A stretch of 33,633 nt of DNA, taken from positions 1 to 33,633 of the forward strand of contig JASLID010000064.1 of NCBI GenBank assembly GCA_030153045.1, given 5' to 3'. Of this stretch, positions 32,071 through 33,633 are shown one piece after another (position 1 is the first letter of the stretch; every line of letters begins with the position of its first letter). The position numbers and the translations under genes were made by a program. This DNA is from Flavobacterium sp. GTDB lineage: Bacteria > Bacteroidota > Bacteroidia > Flavobacteriales > Flavobacteriaceae. Below the pieces are notes generated by a model. It worked only from the letters and a program-made list of their open reading frames with translations, was not told where the DNA came from and did not search any database.

Positions 32071-33132
32071 TTATTTTAGATTAAGTAAAAACGCTAATGT
32101 ATCTACATTGTCTGCATAGTCCCAAAGATTTGGTTTTTGAGTTTCTCCAAAAGGAATGCTCTTTTCGATTAAATCATTAGAAACAATGCATTGAATTTGT
32201 TCTGAATCGTTTTTTAATCTGTTTTTTATCTCTTCAATATCCTCATAAAACTCATAAAAAACAGATGAGATAGGAGAGGCGTAGCTTGTATCTTCTTTTA
32301 TCGTTATAAAACCATTATCTAATAACTTATACAAACTCATTAAGAAAACGGCTTTGTTGTAATCGTAATTGTTGGCGTACTTTTCGTATTTGATAATGTC
32401 TTGGTAAACAAAAATAGATTCGAAAAAATGTTTAAAATCGTAACCTTTTGGTACAAATAATTTAGAAACATTTCTGCAACCCAACCCAAAATACCTAAAA
32501 ATATCTTCTCCAAGGTTTATTAAATCTTCTGTAGTTTCATTCCCATTCAAAACTGCGACTGAATTTCTGCTTTTACGAATAATACTGGGCTTATCTTTAA
32601 AATAATATTCAAAATATCGAGCTGTGTTGTTACTTCCAGTGGCAATTACCGCGTCAAAATTTTCTAATTTTCCTTCAACGAAAATGATAAAATCTTCAAA
32701 TTTTGGTTGAACCGAAATTAAATATTTGGCTAAAAAAGGAAGTAAATGTTGATCATTTGAAGATGTTTTTACCAGTACTTTGTTTCCTGAAATTAATACT
32801 GATAAAAAATCATGAAAACCCACCAATGGAATATTTCCAGCAAGGATTAATCCAATTGCTTTATGATCATTTTCATTAAAAGTATAACTTGATATCCATT
32901 GATTTAGATTACTTTCAGTCAATGCTTTTGACCATGACTGAATTGAAAAATAAACATTCTCTGGAGTATACCATCCATTGTGTGATTGTGATAACTGGAT
33001 TAAGGTAATAAAGTCATCATAAAACAAATTATTATGAACAACATTGTCGTTTTTTGCTGTATTATTTTCAGAAAATTGATTTAAAAATTTCCCTAATTCA
33101 ATAAAAGCGATTTTTCTTTCTTGTAATGTCAT
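32071..33132 (-). CDS. Acyl-CoA reductase (LuxC-like)
   Basis: A protein of 353 residues from the ATG at 33132 (MTLQERKIAFIELGKFL, the usual opening of this family). An ATG at 33177 in the same frame would lie upstream of the predicted transcription start. The LuxC hallmarks are IGLILAGNIPLVGFHDFLSV, IATGSNNTARYFEYYF and the active-site cysteine C219 in GLGCRNVSKL. It should reduce acyl-CoA or acyl-enzyme to the aldehyde with NADPH. In Flavobacteria this gene is usually found beside the divergent ferredoxin and serC, as here; the true substrate is not known. Confidence 0.87.
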   Translation of the reverse strand: MTLQERKIAFIELGKFLNQFSENNTAKNDNVVHNNLFYDDFITLIQLSQSHNGWYTPENVYFSIQSWSKALTESNLNQWISSYTFNENDHKAIGLILAGNIPLVGFHDFLSVLISGNKVLVKTSSNDQHLLPFLAKYLISVQPKFEDFIIFVEGKLENFDAVIATGSNNTARYFEYYFKDKPSIIRKSRNSVAVLNGNETTEDLINLGEDIFRYFGLGCRNVSKLFVPKGYDFKHFFESIFVYQDIIKYEKYANNYDYNKAVFLMSLYKLLDNGFITIKEDTSYASPISSVFYEFYEDIEEIKNRLKNDSEQIQCIVSNDLIEKSIPFGETQKPNLWDYADNVDTLAFLLNLK

Positions 33133-33140
33133 TCCTAATA

Positions 33141-33172
33141 TTTGTTTATGAATGGTTTTGATTGTATTTTTG
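33141..33172 (+). promoter_or_regulatory. Promoter of the ferredoxin gene
   Basis: TTTG (33141-33144) is followed after 20 bp by TATTTTTG (33165-33172), a full consensus match, giving a leader of about 80 nt before the ATG at 33260. Confidence 0.5.
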
Positions 33173-33174
33173 CA

Positions 33175-33203
33175 CAAAATTAAGATAATTAGTGATTAGG
33201 CAA
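33175..33203 (-). promoter_or_regulatory. Promoter of the acyl-CoA reductase gene
   Basis: On the minus strand TTG (33201-33203) is followed after 18 bp by TAATTTTG (33175-33182). It lies back to back with the ferredoxin promoter and supports the start at 33132. Confidence 0.45.
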
Positions 33204-33259
33204 TAGCCAAAAGTTGAAAATACTTAATCTGAATTCTAAAATCATAAATCTAAATTGTT

Positions 33260-33610
33260 ATGGCAATAATTATAACAGACGAATGTATCAATTGTGGAGC
33301 TTGTGAGCCTGAGTGTCCAAATACAGCAATCTACGAAGGTGCAGACGATTGGAGATATAAAGATGGTACAAAACTTACAGGAAAAATTATTCTTCCTGAC
33401 GGAACTGAAATAGATGCAGAAGCGGCTCAAACTCCTATTTCGGACGATATTTATTACATCGTTCCTGGAAAATGTACAGAATGTAAAGGTTTTCATGAAG
33501 AGCCACAATGTGCGGCAGTTTGCCCGGTTGATTGTTGTGTTCCCGATGACAATCATGTTGAAAGTGATGAAACGCTACTCAATAGACAAGCATTTTTACA
33601 TAATGAATAA
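33260..33610 (+). CDS. Two-cluster 4Fe-4S ferredoxin
   Basis: A 116-residue ferredoxin. The first cluster motif is C9xxC12xxC15 with C19 completing the other cluster; the second group is C72xxC75, then C84, C88 and C92 after an eight-residue loop (GFHEEPQC), the arrangement of the YfhL/Alvin-type ferredoxins. There is an extra cysteine at 93 and an inserted segment of about 40 residues between the two halves. It transfers electrons at low potential in the cytoplasm. It is divergent from the acyl-CoA reductase, with overlapping promoters between them, and no further gene follows before the window ends. Confidence 0.92.
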   Translation: MAIIITDECINCGACEPECPNTAIYEGADDWRYKDGTKLTGKIILPDGTEIDAEAAQTPISDDIYYIVPGKCTECKGFHEEPQCAAVCPVDCCVPDDNHVESDETLLNRQAFLHNE

Positions 33611-33633
33611 CTAGAAAACATAATAAAGAGGAT

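Noticed and set aside
1..33633. CRISPR arrays, tRNA or rRNA genes and transposases
   Set aside because: No regularly spaced short repeats, no cloverleaf candidates and no transposase-like frames were found on reading both strands.

Overview
The window looks like a chromosomal segment of a Flavobacterium-like member of the Bacteroidota. The signs are AT-rich DNA, promoter boxes of the TTTG / TAnnTTTG type instead of -35/-10 boxes, few Shine-Dalgarno sites, and many families typical of Flavobacteriaceae: an orphan type VI (subtype iii) baseplate set, a TIGR02757 protein, a DUF6146-like lipoprotein, a DUF6787-like protein, and a serC-serA cluster beside an acyl-CoA reductase and a ferredoxin. 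No rRNA, tRNA, CRISPR array or insertion sequence was seen.

Layout. Positions 1-5212 (all minus strand) hold a truncated penicillin-binding-protein-like hydrolase, an ECF sigma factor, a short-chain dehydrogenase (SDR), a DinB-like protein, an OsmC-like protein and a pirin. The sigma/SDR pair sits between an intact dinB-like gene and a second copy of that gene's last ~115 bp, so this stretch records a duplication or insertion. Positions 5336-14934 are mixed metabolic and stress genes: a YchJ-like protein, a methyltransferase convergent with a saccharopine-dehydrogenase-like enzyme, a secreted cupin, a 2H phosphoesterase, a CocE-type hydrolase, a possible caspase-fold relative, OsmC, an SRPBCC protein and an RMD1/DUF155 membrane protein.

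Positions 15100-20626 (plus strand) are the accessory core. An unrecognised protein, TssE and TssF are followed directly by a candidate toxin (possibly type 23), an overlapping lipoprotein that could be its immunity protein, and a secreted TPR protein. No sheath, tube, ClpV, TssG or TssK gene is present, so this is an orphan baseplate-plus-effector module.

Positions 20653-33633 are mostly housekeeping: a large PAS histidine kinase with a single-domain response regulator, mnmE, TIGR02757, a lolD-like ATPase, a lipoprotein MsrA with an inverted repeat at its promoter, small membrane and lipoproteins, a DUF937 protein, and serA and serC separated by a probable dispersed intergenic repeat. The window ends with an acyl-CoA reductase divergent from a two-cluster ferredoxin.

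All calls come from reading the sequence and remembered family signatures. No database search was run.
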